In this document: positions 25,754-34,611 of the stretch, piece by piece
How positions within the stretch are numbered: the stretch's first letter is position 1
How the letters are laid out: every line of letters starts with the position of its first letter
Assembly: GCA_964624825.1 (NCBI GenBank)
Contig: CAZUYD010000001.1
Span: 62,001 to 126,000 of the forward strand
Origin: Enorma sp964624825
GTDB taxonomy: Bacteria; Actinomycetota; Coriobacteriia; Coriobacteriales; Coriobacteriaceae
Length of the DNA: 64,000 bases
Direction: 5' to 3'
The notes under the pieces: generated by a model
What the model was told of the DNA's origin: nothing
Databases searched by the model: none
What the model saw: the letters and a program-made list of their open reading frames with translations, nothing else
Program-made: the position numbers and the translations under genes

Positions 25754-26347
25754 CTACCGAAGGCTCCGCGTGCGCTTCTTCGCGTGCTTTCCCCGCTTGG
25801 TAGGGGAAAAGCGCGTACCGAGACCCGTTTTGCCGGAGAAATTCATGCCCGAGCCAGACGATCCGCCGCACGCCATGAGCGTAGGCGCCATGGCAAGAGC
25901 GGTGAGCGCCGTCGAGGAGACCGCATGCCCCAAAGAGGCGAGCAACGACCCTTCAGAACCGAGCACGACGAGCGCGATTGCGTTCAAAAAGCATACCGCA
26001 GCGGAGAACGCGACAGTGAGGCGCATCGATGACCCCGAAAACCCGGAAGCGTTGGTGCCAGCGATGCTGGCAAGCGCGAACGACATAACGGTGAGCAGGA
26101 GCGTCATAAGCCCGACCGGCACCGCCGCGGTGAGGTCATAAAACAAACCAGAGAAAAACCCGACATACACCGCCTGCGCGGCATTTCCACGCAGCGCGAC
26201 GGTGCCCGCCAACACGATCATGAAGTTGAAGCGGCCGCCGAATATCGAGATTTGAGGCGAAAGCCCCACCTGGAGCAGGCAGGCGGCAACGCCGAGCATG
26301 ACGAGGATTCGCTGGTTCGCCGCGCCCTCGCGAAATTCCAACGCCAT
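25754..26347 (-). CDS. mreD: Rod shape-determining protein MreD
   Basis: Small integral membrane protein of the elongasome. Assigned mainly from position between mreC and mrdA and from topology: about five to six hydrophobic helices (for example RILVMLGVAACLLQVGL, FMIVLAGTVALRGNAAQAVY, SGLFYDLTAAVPVGLMTLLL). GFFSGLFYDL is typical for the family. The C-terminal ~25 residues are strongly basic (FSPTKRGKHAKKRTRSLR), unusual but consistent with a cytoplasmic tail. 197 residues. Starts two bases after mreC. Confidence 0.88.
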   Translation of the reverse strand: MALEFREGAANQRILVMLGVAACLLQVGLSPQISIFGGRFNFMIVLAGTVALRGNAAQAVYVGFFSGLFYDLTAAVPVGLMTLLLTVMSFALASIAGTNASGFSGSSMRLTVAFSAAVCFLNAIALVVLGSEGSLLASLGHAVSSTALTALAMAPTLMACGGSSGSGMNFSGKTGLGTRFSPTKRGKHAKKRTRSLR

Positions 26348-26349
26348 GC

Positions 26350-27393
26350 CTATGCACCCCCCTCGTCATCCTCGGTATCCGAGGAGTCATCCGTTGCGTC
26401 ATCGGTATCATCCGAACCATCGCCGGAATCTCCGTCGGTCGAATCAGAATCGTCATCCGAATCGGACGAGGAGTCCCGCGTCGTGCCCTCCGGGTTTGAG
26501 TTCGCCTCAGCAACGTCCTCGTCACTCGCCTGCTGGTCATCGGTGAGCGACGTGATGACGAGCACCTCCTCGTTGGTTTCGGTATCAGATGTAGCCGGTG
26601 TTACCACAATGGTGTAATAGGTAGCATTGTCTGGCCGTGTGACAGACGAGACGGTACCGAGCAGCAACCCCTTGGGATATGTCCCCCCGATGCCCGAGGT
26701 GACGATGATATCGCCTTCCTGAACGTCAGCTTCGACCGATACGTACTCCAGCCGAAGGGAGCCGTCCGCCTGCCCCTGCAAGATCCCCTGGGCGCGGGTG
26801 CTCTGGACCATCGCAGAAACGCCTGAGTTTTCATCGGTGATCAAGCGCACGGTCGATGTGCTCGAAGACACCTCGATAATCTGCCCGATTACACCAGCCG
26901 AGTTGCATACGGGCATGTTGATGGCGAGCCCATCCGATGAACCCTTGTCGATCGTCACGGTGCGCGACCACGCGTCGCTCGATTCCCCTACGATGCGCGC
27001 GGCGGTTGATTGCAGGTCATATGTCGATTGCAAATCGAGCAGCGCCTCGAGGCGCTCGGCGGTCGCCTCGGCCTCGGCGAGCTCGGCCACACGCGCGGTG
27101 AGCTCTTCATTTTCCGCCTTGAGTTCTGATAGGGTCTCGGTCGAGGCGGTAAGGTTGGCGAAGATGTTGCCCAACGCGCTGAAGGGCGAGGCGATAACCG
27201 AGCCGGCGTAGCGTACCGGACTCGTTATGGTCGACATCACCGATCGCGCCCCATGTATGGGTCCAGTCTCATCCTCACGAATGTAGAAGGTCAGAAGGAG
27301 GACCGATATGATGCACAGGACAACGAGCGGGCGAATCCCCGACGACTGCCCGCGATTGTTCAGGCTGGTTGAGAACCCCTGAGACTTCGGCAC
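26350..27393 (-). CDS. mreC: Rod shape-determining protein MreC
   Basis: Elongasome scaffold with one N-terminal membrane anchor (around residues 22-42), a coiled coil (ASTETLSELKAENEELTARV) and the extracytoplasmic double beta-barrel (ARIVGESSDAWSRTVTIDKG, MPVCNSAGVIGQIIEV, ISGVSAMVQS-like and IIVTSGIGGTYPKGLLLGTV blocks). It ends with about 55 residues almost entirely Asp, Ser, Thr, Gly and Glu, which is not part of the MreC fold. GTG start. Follows mreB after 15 bases. Confidence 0.95.
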   Translation of the reverse strand: MPKSQGFSTSLNNRGQSSGIRPLVVLCIISVLLLTFYIREDETGPIHGARSVMSTITSPVRYAGSVIASPFSALGNIFANLTASTETLSELKAENEELTARVAELAEAEATAERLEALLDLQSTYDLQSTAARIVGESSDAWSRTVTIDKGSSDGLAINMPVCNSAGVIGQIIEVSSSTSTVRLITDENSGVSAMVQSTRAQGILQGQADGSLRLEYVSVEADVQEGDIIVTSGIGGTYPKGLLLGTVSSVTRPDNATYYTIVVTPATSDTETNEEVLVITSLTDDQQASDEDVAEANSNPEGTTRDSSSDSDDDSDSTDGDSGDGSDDTDDATDDSSDTEDDEGGA

Positions 27394-27408
27394 AGGCTAT
27401 GACACTCC

Positions 27409-28452
27409 CTAGGTGTTGCTCTGAACAAAACCACCGTCGAACGCATTCGCTTCGAGTACATGCGCACAGCCGTTCACCACATTGTCGAGCGCTGTCGGGC
27501 TCACGTTGACGGACACGCCCGTCTCATCGCGCAAAAACACATCGAGACCACGCAGCAAGGCGCCGCCACCGGTGAGCAAAATGCCGTAGTACATGAGGTC
27601 GGAAGCAAGATCGGGCGGTGTGGCGTCGAGCGCGTCTTTGACGGCCTTGGTCATATCCTCAAGTGGCTTCTGCAGGGCGCGGCGAATCTCCTCGCTCTCG
27701 ATGCGCACCGTCTTGGGCAGGCCGGTAATCACGTCGCGGCCGTTCACCTCGACGTCGAGCTCATCTTTGAGCGGTACCGCGGAGCCCACCTTGATCTTTA
27801 TGTCTTCAGCCGTGCGCTCACCGATGGCGAGGTTATAGGCATCACGAACATGCGTGAGAATCGATTGGTCGAACTCATCGCCCGCGATCCGGATGGACTG
27901 CGAGACGACGATGCCGCCCATGGCGATAACCGCGACCTCGGTGGTTCCACCGCCGATATCGATGACCATGGATCCGGTCGGTTCCTCAACCGGAAGGTCG
28001 GCTCCGATCGCCGCCGCCATGGGCTCTTCGATGAGATATGCCTGACGTGCACCCGCAGACATCGTGGCCTCGAACACGGCGCGCTTCTCGACCGAGGTCA
28101 CACCCGACGGAACGCACACCACCACACGCGGACGCGGGGTCCACGGATAGCGCTTCCCCGAAGCCTTGTCGATGAAATAGCGCAACATGGCTTCGGTCAC
28201 ATCGAAATCAGCGATGACGCCGTCTTTTAGCGGACGGACCGCTACGATGTTGCCCGGCGTGCGACCGAGCATGCGCTTCGCTTCGATACCAACCGCAAGG
28301 ATGCGGTCGTCATTTCTATCGATGGCCACCACAGACGGTTCGCGGATGACGATGCCCTTCCCGCGCACCGAAACGAGCGTGTTCGCGGTGCCCAGGTCAA
28401 TCGCGAGGTCTCCCGCATATTGACCAAACAGCATGTCCATCAGTGAAAACAA
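27409..28452 (-). CDS. mreB: Rod shape-determining actin homologue MreB
   Basis: Bacterial actin that organises lateral cell-wall synthesis at the inner membrane face. Phosphate-1 motif AIDLGTANTLV, VCVPSGVTSVEKRAVFEA, the phosphate-2 block MVIDIGGGTTEVAVIAMGG and the adenosine motif GILLTGGGALLRGL are intact. Start is ambiguous: a TTG with GGGAGAG five bases upstream is chosen (347 residues); ATGs four and six codons later would also give MreB of normal length. First gene of the mreB-mreC-mreD-mrdA-rodA unit, with a candidate promoter about 75 bases upstream. Confidence 0.95.
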   Translation of the reverse strand: MFSLMDMLFGQYAGDLAIDLGTANTLVSVRGKGIVIREPSVVAIDRNDDRILAVGIEAKRMLGRTPGNIVAVRPLKDGVIADFDVTEAMLRYFIDKASGKRYPWTPRPRVVVCVPSGVTSVEKRAVFEATMSAGARQAYLIEEPMAAAIGADLPVEEPTGSMVIDIGGGTTEVAVIAMGGIVVSQSIRIAGDEFDQSILTHVRDAYNLAIGERTAEDIKIKVGSAVPLKDELDVEVNGRDVITGLPKTVRIESEEIRRALQKPLEDMTKAVKDALDATPPDLASDLMYYGILLTGGGALLRGLDVFLRDETGVSVNVSPTALDNVVNGCAHVLEANAFDGGFVQSNT

Positions 28453-28522
28453 GATGCTCTCCCAGAAATATCTATCACACCTGCGCAGCGACTGCACGGT
28501 TCGCATTCAGCATACTGCGTCA

Positions 28523-28552
28523 AGTGTAGCCCATACGCGACCGGATGGGCAA
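28523..28552 (-). promoter_or_regulatory. Candidate promoter of the mreB-rodA operon
   Basis: TTGCCC, 18-base spacer and TACACT on the minus strand, about 70 bases before mreB. Both hexamers match four of six consensus positions, so this is only moderately convincing. The rest of the gap to the upstream gene is featureless. Confidence 0.45.
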
Positions 28553-28646
28553 AGCGAGCGCGACAGATGCCGGCAAATAACATAAGCTGCATCACGAGCA
28601 TCATCAAAACGGCATACTCAGCCATCGGAGCAGTTGCGCCGCCCGG

Positions 28647-30035
28647 TTATTCAGTCGTGCCGTCATCGGTGTCCGTGGTAGAACTATCGTCAACCGCGTC
28701 GTCATCCGTCGTTGCATCATCGGTCGAGTCATCATCGGTGCTGCTCGAAACCTGGTCGGTATCAAAATGCACGCTGAACGAGCTCACGACCCAACCGATA
28801 TGATTATCGCTGCGCACAAAGGTGACGTCATATTGCAGCGTGCCGCCCATTGAAAGCTCAACGGTCGCGAGCGCCGTGCTTTCGGTCATGGACTGATCCA
28901 TGTTGGTGATAGTCGCGCTCGCACCATCGGGAATGGACGAGACGATCGAAGCCTTCGCAGAATCAGACAGGCTCGACGCGAGGTATTGATCGGTATCCCC
29001 ATCATTCGTCGCAGCGCTTATCAGGCCGCTCAGGGCATCCTGCTGCGAGGGGATGCCGAAGCCGCGGGTATAGGCGAACGCAAGCCCACCGATCGCCACG
29101 ATGAGAATGAGCAAGATGACGAGAAAGACCTTGAGCCCCGTATGACGATGCTTGCGACGGACCCTCATCTCCTGACGATCCTGCTGGATCAGCTCCGACT
29201 CGGTGAGCGTGAAGAAGCCCGTATCGGAAGGGTCAGGCATGAACTCGCCCGACTTTCCCATGGGATCGAGCGGATCGATTGTCGAGCCAAGCGCAGAAGC
29301 ACTATCCGACGTCGGCGCCATTGCATTGTGAGCCGATACCGCATCGAGCAGATCTTGGGCGCGGTTGCGGGCATCGGCCTCATCGGAGGAAAGCTCGTAG
29401 AGGCCATCGGCCGTCGCCTGTCGAAATGCCTCAATTGCATCGGACGGACGATTTGCCGCAGCATATGCCGTGCCAAGTCCTGCGTTAATGGAATGGACGT
29501 CATCGCGAGGACCGGCGAAGTCGAGCGCGGTCCTATATGACTCGATCGCATCCTCGGGCCGGCCAAGCGCGACGAAGCAATCGCCGAGCTGTGCCAGCGC
29601 CGAAGCAGGCGCCGGGTTCGCGCCATCGATCGCGGCCTGGCGAAATGCCGTGCCCGCCTCGGCGGTGCGTCCGAGCGCCTTAAGTGCACGGCCGAGGCCA
29701 AGGTATGATTTATAGGGCGTTGCGTAGGAGCTGTCCTGCAGGGCCTCGTTGAAGCACCGCACCGCACCGTCATTGTCGCCAGCAGCGGCGAGCGCCTTGC
29801 CCTCGTTGGTAAGCAGCGCACCGCGCTTGCCATACGCGGCATCGCGCAAGGCAAGGTCGTACGCGTCCGCCGCCTCGCGTGCGCGGCCGAGCTTCATAAG
29901 CGCATTCCCGCGGAGATGGTCGGCCTCCCCCGAGATCTCCGTCGCGTTCTTGCTGGCAGAGAAGAACTGCACCGCGGTTGCGAAATCGCCTGCGCGGTAC
30001 GCGCTGCGGGCGCGTTCAAGAAGATCAGTATTCAC
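28647..30035 (-). CDS. TPR-repeat membrane protein with extracytoplasmic domain
   Basis: Not a recognised named protein. The first ~225 residues are tetratricopeptide repeats (ARSAYRAGDFATAVQFFSAS, AADAYDLALRDAAYGKRGAL, LGRALKALGRTAEAGTAFRQ, LGTAYAAANRPSDAIEAFRQ) and would be cytoplasmic. A linker with ~25 charged residues leads to one membrane helix (about 300-325, LKVFLVILLILIVAIGGLAF). About 100 residues outside follow, ending in a ~35-residue Asp/Ser/Thr tail. It thus links a protein-protein interaction platform to the envelope. GTG start with AAGGAG. Directly after the cyclophilin and before mreB; whether it works with the elongasome is unknown. Confidence 0.7.
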   Translation of the reverse strand: MNTDLLERARSAYRAGDFATAVQFFSASKNATEISGEADHLRGNALMKLGRAREAADAYDLALRDAAYGKRGALLTNEGKALAAAGDNDGAVRCFNEALQDSSYATPYKSYLGLGRALKALGRTAEAGTAFRQAAIDGANPAPASALAQLGDCFVALGRPEDAIESYRTALDFAGPRDDVHSINAGLGTAYAAANRPSDAIEAFRQATADGLYELSSDEADARNRAQDLLDAVSAHNAMAPTSDSASALGSTIDPLDPMGKSGEFMPDPSDTGFFTLTESELIQQDRQEMRVRRKHRHTGLKVFLVILLILIVAIGGLAFAYTRGFGIPSQQDALSGLISAATNDGDTDQYLASSLSDSAKASIVSSIPDGASATITNMDQSMTESTALATVELSMGGTLQYDVTFVRSDNHIGWVVSSFSVHFDTDQVSSSTDDDSTDDATTDDDAVDDSSTTDTDDGTTE

Positions 30036-30050
30036 GGTCGCTCCTTAAAC

Positions 30051-30602
30051 TCAAGCTGCTTCGTGGACGATATCGATACGGTCGATCTCGTCTCCCGCGC
30101 GCAGCGCCCGGATAACATCAAGCCCCTCGATGGTCGTGCCAAACACCGTATATCCCGAATCGAGACCATGTTGTGGACCGAGGCAGAAATAGAACTGAGA
30201 ACCTGCGGAATCGGGGTCGGAAGAGCGCGCCATGGCCAGGGCGCCATCGACATGGCTGTTGCGCGGATTCGTGTCGAACTCAGCCTTGATGCACCAGCCC
30301 GGGCCACCGGTTCCCGGCATGCCGTGTGCACCGGGCTTCCCCGCCGCAACGTCGGCAGGCGACATCTCCCGGGTGTTGGGGTCGCCGCCCTGGATAACAA
30401 AGCCCGGAACGTAGCGGTGAAACTTCGTATTGTCGTAAAACCCCATAGTCGCAAGCTCGCAGAAGTTTCCAACGTGGATGGGAGCCCCCGCGCCATCGAG
30501 CCGCACGCGAATGGTCCCTTTCGAGGTGATCAGTACGGCAACCTCATCGCCCTGAACCCGATACTCGGGCGTATGAAGCGTGCGATGCGCAGATCCAAAC
30601 AT
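30051..30602 (-). CDS. Cyclophilin-type peptidyl-prolyl cis-trans isomerase
   Basis: Catalyses proline isomerisation during protein folding. Conserved active-site blocks are present: NTKFHRYVPGFVIQGGDPN with the catalytic Arg region, then GGPGWCIKAEF, GALAMARSSDPDSAGSQFYF and SGYTVFGTTIEGLDVI. 183 residues without signal peptide or membrane anchor, so cytoplasmic. ATG with GGAAGG upstream. The TPR membrane protein starts 15 bases later, so the two are probably cotranscribed. Confidence 0.94.
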   Translation of the reverse strand: MFGSAHRTLHTPEYRVQGDEVAVLITSKGTIRVRLDGAGAPIHVGNFCELATMGFYDNTKFHRYVPGFVIQGGDPNTREMSPADVAAGKPGAHGMPGTGGPGWCIKAEFDTNPRNSHVDGALAMARSSDPDSAGSQFYFCLGPQHGLDSGYTVFGTTIEGLDVIRALRAGDEIDRIDIVHEAA

Positions 30603-30743
30603 GCTCTTCCTTCCTCGCGGTTTCGTACAATAATGCCCATTTTAGCAATAAGGCAGGTGTTTCACGAAATATGACTCACGTTCACCTGGATTGAAGGCGG
30701 AGCCCAGCGGTTATTGGGCTCACGTCGCCGAGTTACGGACGGC

Positions 30744-31850
30744 TCACTGCTCGATGGGTTCCCACTGCGTGACGTACGCGTAATAGCTTTCCAAAGCGGA
30801 GCTGCCCGCCTCGCGCATAGGTGCGAGAATCTCGTCCTGATGGGCGGACATGCTCTCCCCATCGGCGTAACTCAAAGAGACATCCCAGGAATCACAAATC
30901 ATATCCACGCGCTCATACATCCATTCCGCAAGCTGGCGCACATGGTCGCGATCTTCGGCGTAGACCGAGTCATCGGCAAGGCTCATCTCGTCGAGCTCGT
31001 CAATGATCTCCTGCAGCTCATCGCGGAGCGTGTAGGCCCCTTCGGATGCCTCCTGCCGTGTCGAAAGACTCGACGCCAGATAATAGCTATTGAATGAATC
31101 GATGACGTCGGAAAAGCTGTCGCCATCGTTGATCGCGACAACTTGATCATATGCCGCACGGATCTGTTGATACGCCGCGGTATCAGACAGCGCCGTATCG
31201 ACTAACGACTGATCCGCAGCGCCATCCTCATCTGCATCATCGGTTGCCGCGTCATCCTCATCATCCGTCGATTCATCCTGCGTGTCGCCCATACCCTCAC
31301 GGCTGGGAAACATCTCCTCTGCCGAGGTGCACACCCATTCGTACACACCGGGCATGACGCCGAGCGGATCAAGCGCAACAAACGCCGTACCACCGACGAT
31401 CAGAGCGATAACAAACAACGCGATGAGGATACCCTTGATGGGGCGTTTGCGTTTATGATACGGATCATTGGTTCGACCCGGCTTTTGGGCGGTGAGGTCA
31501 TCACGGCTCAGCACGCTCGTCCGCGAAGGGTCGAGCGAATTGTTGAGAACGCTCTGCGCCGAGTGCGCCTCGACGCGGGGCAGCTCGGTCTCGATGGCAG
31601 CTTGGGTAAGCCGCGGAAAGCTCGCCGTCTTACCCGCCGCTAAATCGGATGCCGATGCGCTCGCCGAGAGAATGGCCGGCGCGGGTCTTCCACATTTGGG
31701 ACAGGTGCGGTCTTGAGACGAAAGGCGCGCGCCGCAGCCATCGCAAAAGACAAGGTGCGACGGAGAGGACTCCAATTCCACCGGGGCATGGCAATGCGGG
31801 CATACCTTGGCATCACCATCGATCGTTTTGAGGCACTGGGGGCAGATCAC
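30744..31850 (-). CDS. Zinc-ribbon membrane protein of unknown function
   Basis: The N-terminus has two zinc ribbons: CPQCLKTIDGDAKVCPHCHA and FCDGCGARLSSQDRTCPKCG, four CxxC pairs in the first ~55 residues. A Ser/Ala-rich linker, a basic KRKRP stop and a membrane helix (around residues 142-162, ILIALFVIALIVGGTAFVAL) follow. The outside part begins with an Asp/Glu/Thr-rich stretch and then forms a ~150-residue predicted helical domain (YQQIRAAYDQVVAINDGDSF, DDSVYAEDRDHVRQLAEWMY). GTG start with a distant AGGT. Architecture resembles the neighbouring TPR protein (cytoplasmic sensor-like part, one helix, external domain), but no function can be assigned. Confidence 0.65.
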   Translation of the reverse strand: MICPQCLKTIDGDAKVCPHCHAPVELESSPSHLVFCDGCGARLSSQDRTCPKCGRPAPAILSASASASDLAAGKTASFPRLTQAAIETELPRVEAHSAQSVLNNSLDPSRTSVLSRDDLTAQKPGRTNDPYHKRKRPIKGILIALFVIALIVGGTAFVALDPLGVMPGVYEWVCTSAEEMFPSREGMGDTQDESTDDEDDAATDDADEDGAADQSLVDTALSDTAAYQQIRAAYDQVVAINDGDSFSDVIDSFNSYYLASSLSTRQEASEGAYTLRDELQEIIDELDEMSLADDSVYAEDRDHVRQLAEWMYERVDMICDSWDVSLSYADGESMSAHQDEILAPMREAGSSALESYYAYVTQWEPIEQ

Positions 31851-31940
31851 GTGCGGTTGACCTCATCTCTATGCGCTCGCCGCACACCGTGCGTCGGGAG
31901 CGAATGTCACATCATTCGTATTCCAGCATCTTACGTTATG

Positions 31941-34601
31941 TCAGCATGCGTCAAGAAGCCGGTTGAGTACATATGGTAGGATACCACCCGCCCTGAGATA
32001 CGCGCCTTCAGTCGGCGTATCAACACGAACGCGCGCTGAAAACTGCGTAACCGCGTCATCGGGCGCGGTCGCTGTAACGCGAGCGGACGAGGGGGTTGGC
32101 AGGCCCTGGGAAAACTCGATCGCTTCGATATCGAAATGCTCCGCGCCGGTCAAGCCCAGCGAATCCGCATTCTCGCCCGGCATGAACTCAAGCGGCACGA
32201 TGCCCATGCCAATCAGGTTCGAACGATGAATGCGCTCGAAGCTCTCGGCGATGACCGCGCGCACGCCGAGAAGCACAAGCCCCTTTGCCGCCCAGTCGCG
32301 AGAAGACCCCGAGCCATACATCTTGCCTGCGACAATGATAAGCGGTATGTTCTCCGCACGCGCCGCTTCGGCGGCATCGAACACGCTGGCCTCTTCTCCG
32401 CTCGTCGGATCGATCGTCCATCCACCAGGCCGCGGAGAAACAAGGCGGTTCTCGAGTTTCACGTTCGCAAAGGTACCGCGTGCCATGAGCTCATGGTTGC
32501 CACGGCGCGAACCATAGGTGTTAAACGATCTGTTCTCGATACCGCGAGCACGCAGATACCCCGCAGCAGGCGACACCGGATCGATCGCGCCCGCCGGCGA
32601 GATATGATCGGTCGTTATGAAGTCGCCGAACAGGGCGAGACACCGAGCGCCGGAGGCCTCAAATGACGAATCGGGCGAGCTGACGTCAAGAAACGTCGGA
32701 CGCCGCACATAGGTTGACGAATCGTCCCAGGAATACGTGTCGCTAGAGGTTACGCTGAGCGCGCGCCATGCCTCGTCGCCCTCAAAAAGCCCGTGGGCGG
32801 ACGCAGAGAAGAGCTCCTCGGTCACCAGCTTCGCCTGCAAGCATTCGACCTCGGCGTCGTCGGGCAGAAGATCCGCAAGCATTACCGGGCCGGCGCTGCC
32901 CATGCAAATGGGCTCGCGCTCAAGATCGATATCGACGCTTCCCGCAAGCGAGAGCGCGACCACCATCGATGGCGCGCACAGATAGTTCTGCGAGACGTCA
33001 GGCGAGATGCGGCCCGAGAAATTTCGATTTCCCGAAAGCACGCTCACCAGCTCGCATGAATCGGCGATGGCGTGCATGGGCTCGAATAAGGGACCGGAGT
33101 TGCCTATGCAGCTCATGCAGCCCCATCCGCAAACGGAAAAGCCAAGCTGCTCGAGCGGGTCAAGAAGTCCCGCACGCGCAAGCAAATCGCTCGTCGCATG
33201 GGAACCGGGTGCGAGCACTTTCTTTACCCAAGGATGGGGCGTACATCCCAGCTCAACCGCACGACGTGCGACCAGGCCCGCGGCGAGCATCATGGCCGGA
33301 TCGGTCGCCGTCGTACAGCTGGTGACGGCCGCGATGGCGATGGCGCCATGGGTGAGTTCGTAAGCAGTGCCATCGAATGAAACCTCGAAGGTTTCGTTAG
33401 CCTGCCGTTCCGATGCGCCAAGCGCGTCGCGGAAGCGGCGCTGCAGCCCATCGATACCTACGCGATCATGTGGACGAGAGGGCCCGGCGAGCGAAGGCAC
33501 CACCTTCGAAAGATCGAATTGAATGGTCTTCGAGTAGTTCGGCGCGCTCGCAGCGTCCAGCACACCCTGCGCCGTAAGATATGCACGGGCGAGACGAACC
33601 GTGTGCGCGTCGCGACCGAACGTCTCGAGCTGCGAAAGCGTTGTCGCGTCAGGCGGAAACAGCGTGGCGGTGCATCCGAACTCAGGACTCATGTTTGCAA
33701 TCGTCGCCCGCTGGGTCGCACTCAGTGCCGCGACGCCAGGACCCGTGCACTCGACGATCTTCCCCACAACGCCTTCAGCACGAAGCAGCTCGGCGAAGGC
33801 GAGCGCAACATCCATCGCGCTCACCCCCGGGCGCGGTGCGCCCACAAGGCGCATGCCCACCACCGCGGGCACCGTCATGGTGATCGGCTGACCGAGCGCG
33901 GCTGCCTCGGCCTCGATACCTCCCACGCCCCAGCCAAGCACGCCCATGCCGTTTGCCGTCGTAGTATGGGAATCCGTGCCGACAAGTGAATCGAAAAACA
34001 CCTCGTCCACGCCATCGGAGGCGGTCGCGTGCGCCGCAACCTCGCAGAAGCGCTCGATATTAAGCTGGTGGCAGATGCCCTCCCCCGGCGGCACGATGCG
34101 CACGTTCTCGAAGCTCTGCGCGCTCCACTTTAGAAATGAGAAGCGCTCGGCGTTGCGCTCGGCCTCGATGCGCGCGTTCTCGCGCGCCGCCTCGGAGCAT
34201 GATACGACATCGGCTGCAACAGAATGATCAACCACCAGCACACACGGTATCTGCGGGTTAACGCGGGTAGGGTCAGAGCCACGCTCGACCGCCGCATCGC
34301 GCATAGCAGCGAAATCAACGAACACGGGAACGCCGGTGAAATCTTGAAAAAGCACCCGAGCAGGCATGAACTCGATCTCGTCGCCCGAAACGCCAGCATG
34401 GCCTGCGTCCACGATGCGCTGCGCAAGCGAACGCGCCGCATCTTCGGAACCTGCGCAACGCAACACGTTCTCAAGCAGAATCTTGAGGCTCACGGGCAAT
34501 CGGTCGCTTCCCGGAATCTGGGTGATATCGAAATAGCGATAACGCGCATCGTCCACAACAAGCGTGTTCTCCGCAAAGCGGGATGTTGATGTAGAAGGCA
34601 T
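31941..34601 (-). CDS. acnA: Aconitate hydratase
   Basis: 4Fe-4S enzyme that isomerises citrate and isocitrate. Full-length AcnA/IRP-like protein of 886 residues: VFFDSLVGTDSHTTTANGMG, GVLGWGVGGIEAEAAALGQP, AVTSCTTATDP with the first cluster Cys, CGWGCMSCIGNSGP with the other two Cys, SGNRNFSGRISPDV and KMYGSGSSRDWAAKG in the swivel domain. The phrase after the first Cys is usually TN(T/S)SNP; here it is TTATDP, a mild variant. ATG with GGGAG four bases upstream. It follows the P-type ATPase by ten bases, an unusual partner for aconitase, and precedes the zinc-ribbon gene. Confidence 0.95.
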   Translation of the reverse strand: MPSTSTSRFAENTLVVDDARYRYFDITQIPGSDRLPVSLKILLENVLRCAGSEDAARSLAQRIVDAGHAGVSGDEIEFMPARVLFQDFTGVPVFVDFAAMRDAAVERGSDPTRVNPQIPCVLVVDHSVAADVVSCSEAARENARIEAERNAERFSFLKWSAQSFENVRIVPPGEGICHQLNIERFCEVAAHATASDGVDEVFFDSLVGTDSHTTTANGMGVLGWGVGGIEAEAAALGQPITMTVPAVVGMRLVGAPRPGVSAMDVALAFAELLRAEGVVGKIVECTGPGVAALSATQRATIANMSPEFGCTATLFPPDATTLSQLETFGRDAHTVRLARAYLTAQGVLDAASAPNYSKTIQFDLSKVVPSLAGPSRPHDRVGIDGLQRRFRDALGASERQANETFEVSFDGTAYELTHGAIAIAAVTSCTTATDPAMMLAAGLVARRAVELGCTPHPWVKKVLAPGSHATSDLLARAGLLDPLEQLGFSVCGWGCMSCIGNSGPLFEPMHAIADSCELVSVLSGNRNFSGRISPDVSQNYLCAPSMVVALSLAGSVDIDLEREPICMGSAGPVMLADLLPDDAEVECLQAKLVTEELFSASAHGLFEGDEAWRALSVTSSDTYSWDDSSTYVRRPTFLDVSSPDSSFEASGARCLALFGDFITTDHISPAGAIDPVSPAAGYLRARGIENRSFNTYGSRRGNHELMARGTFANVKLENRLVSPRPGGWTIDPTSGEEASVFDAAEAARAENIPLIIVAGKMYGSGSSRDWAAKGLVLLGVRAVIAESFERIHRSNLIGMGIVPLEFMPGENADSLGLTGAEHFDIEAIEFSQGLPTPSSARVTATAPDDAVTQFSARVRVDTPTEGAYLRAGGILPYVLNRLLDAC

Positions 34602-34611
34602 GCTGCTCCCA

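Noticed and set aside
30690..30712. Terminator after the zinc-ribbon gene (GAGCCCA/TGGGCTC)
   Set aside because: Stem is only about 7 bp with an 8-base loop and no T tract follows; not listed as a feature.
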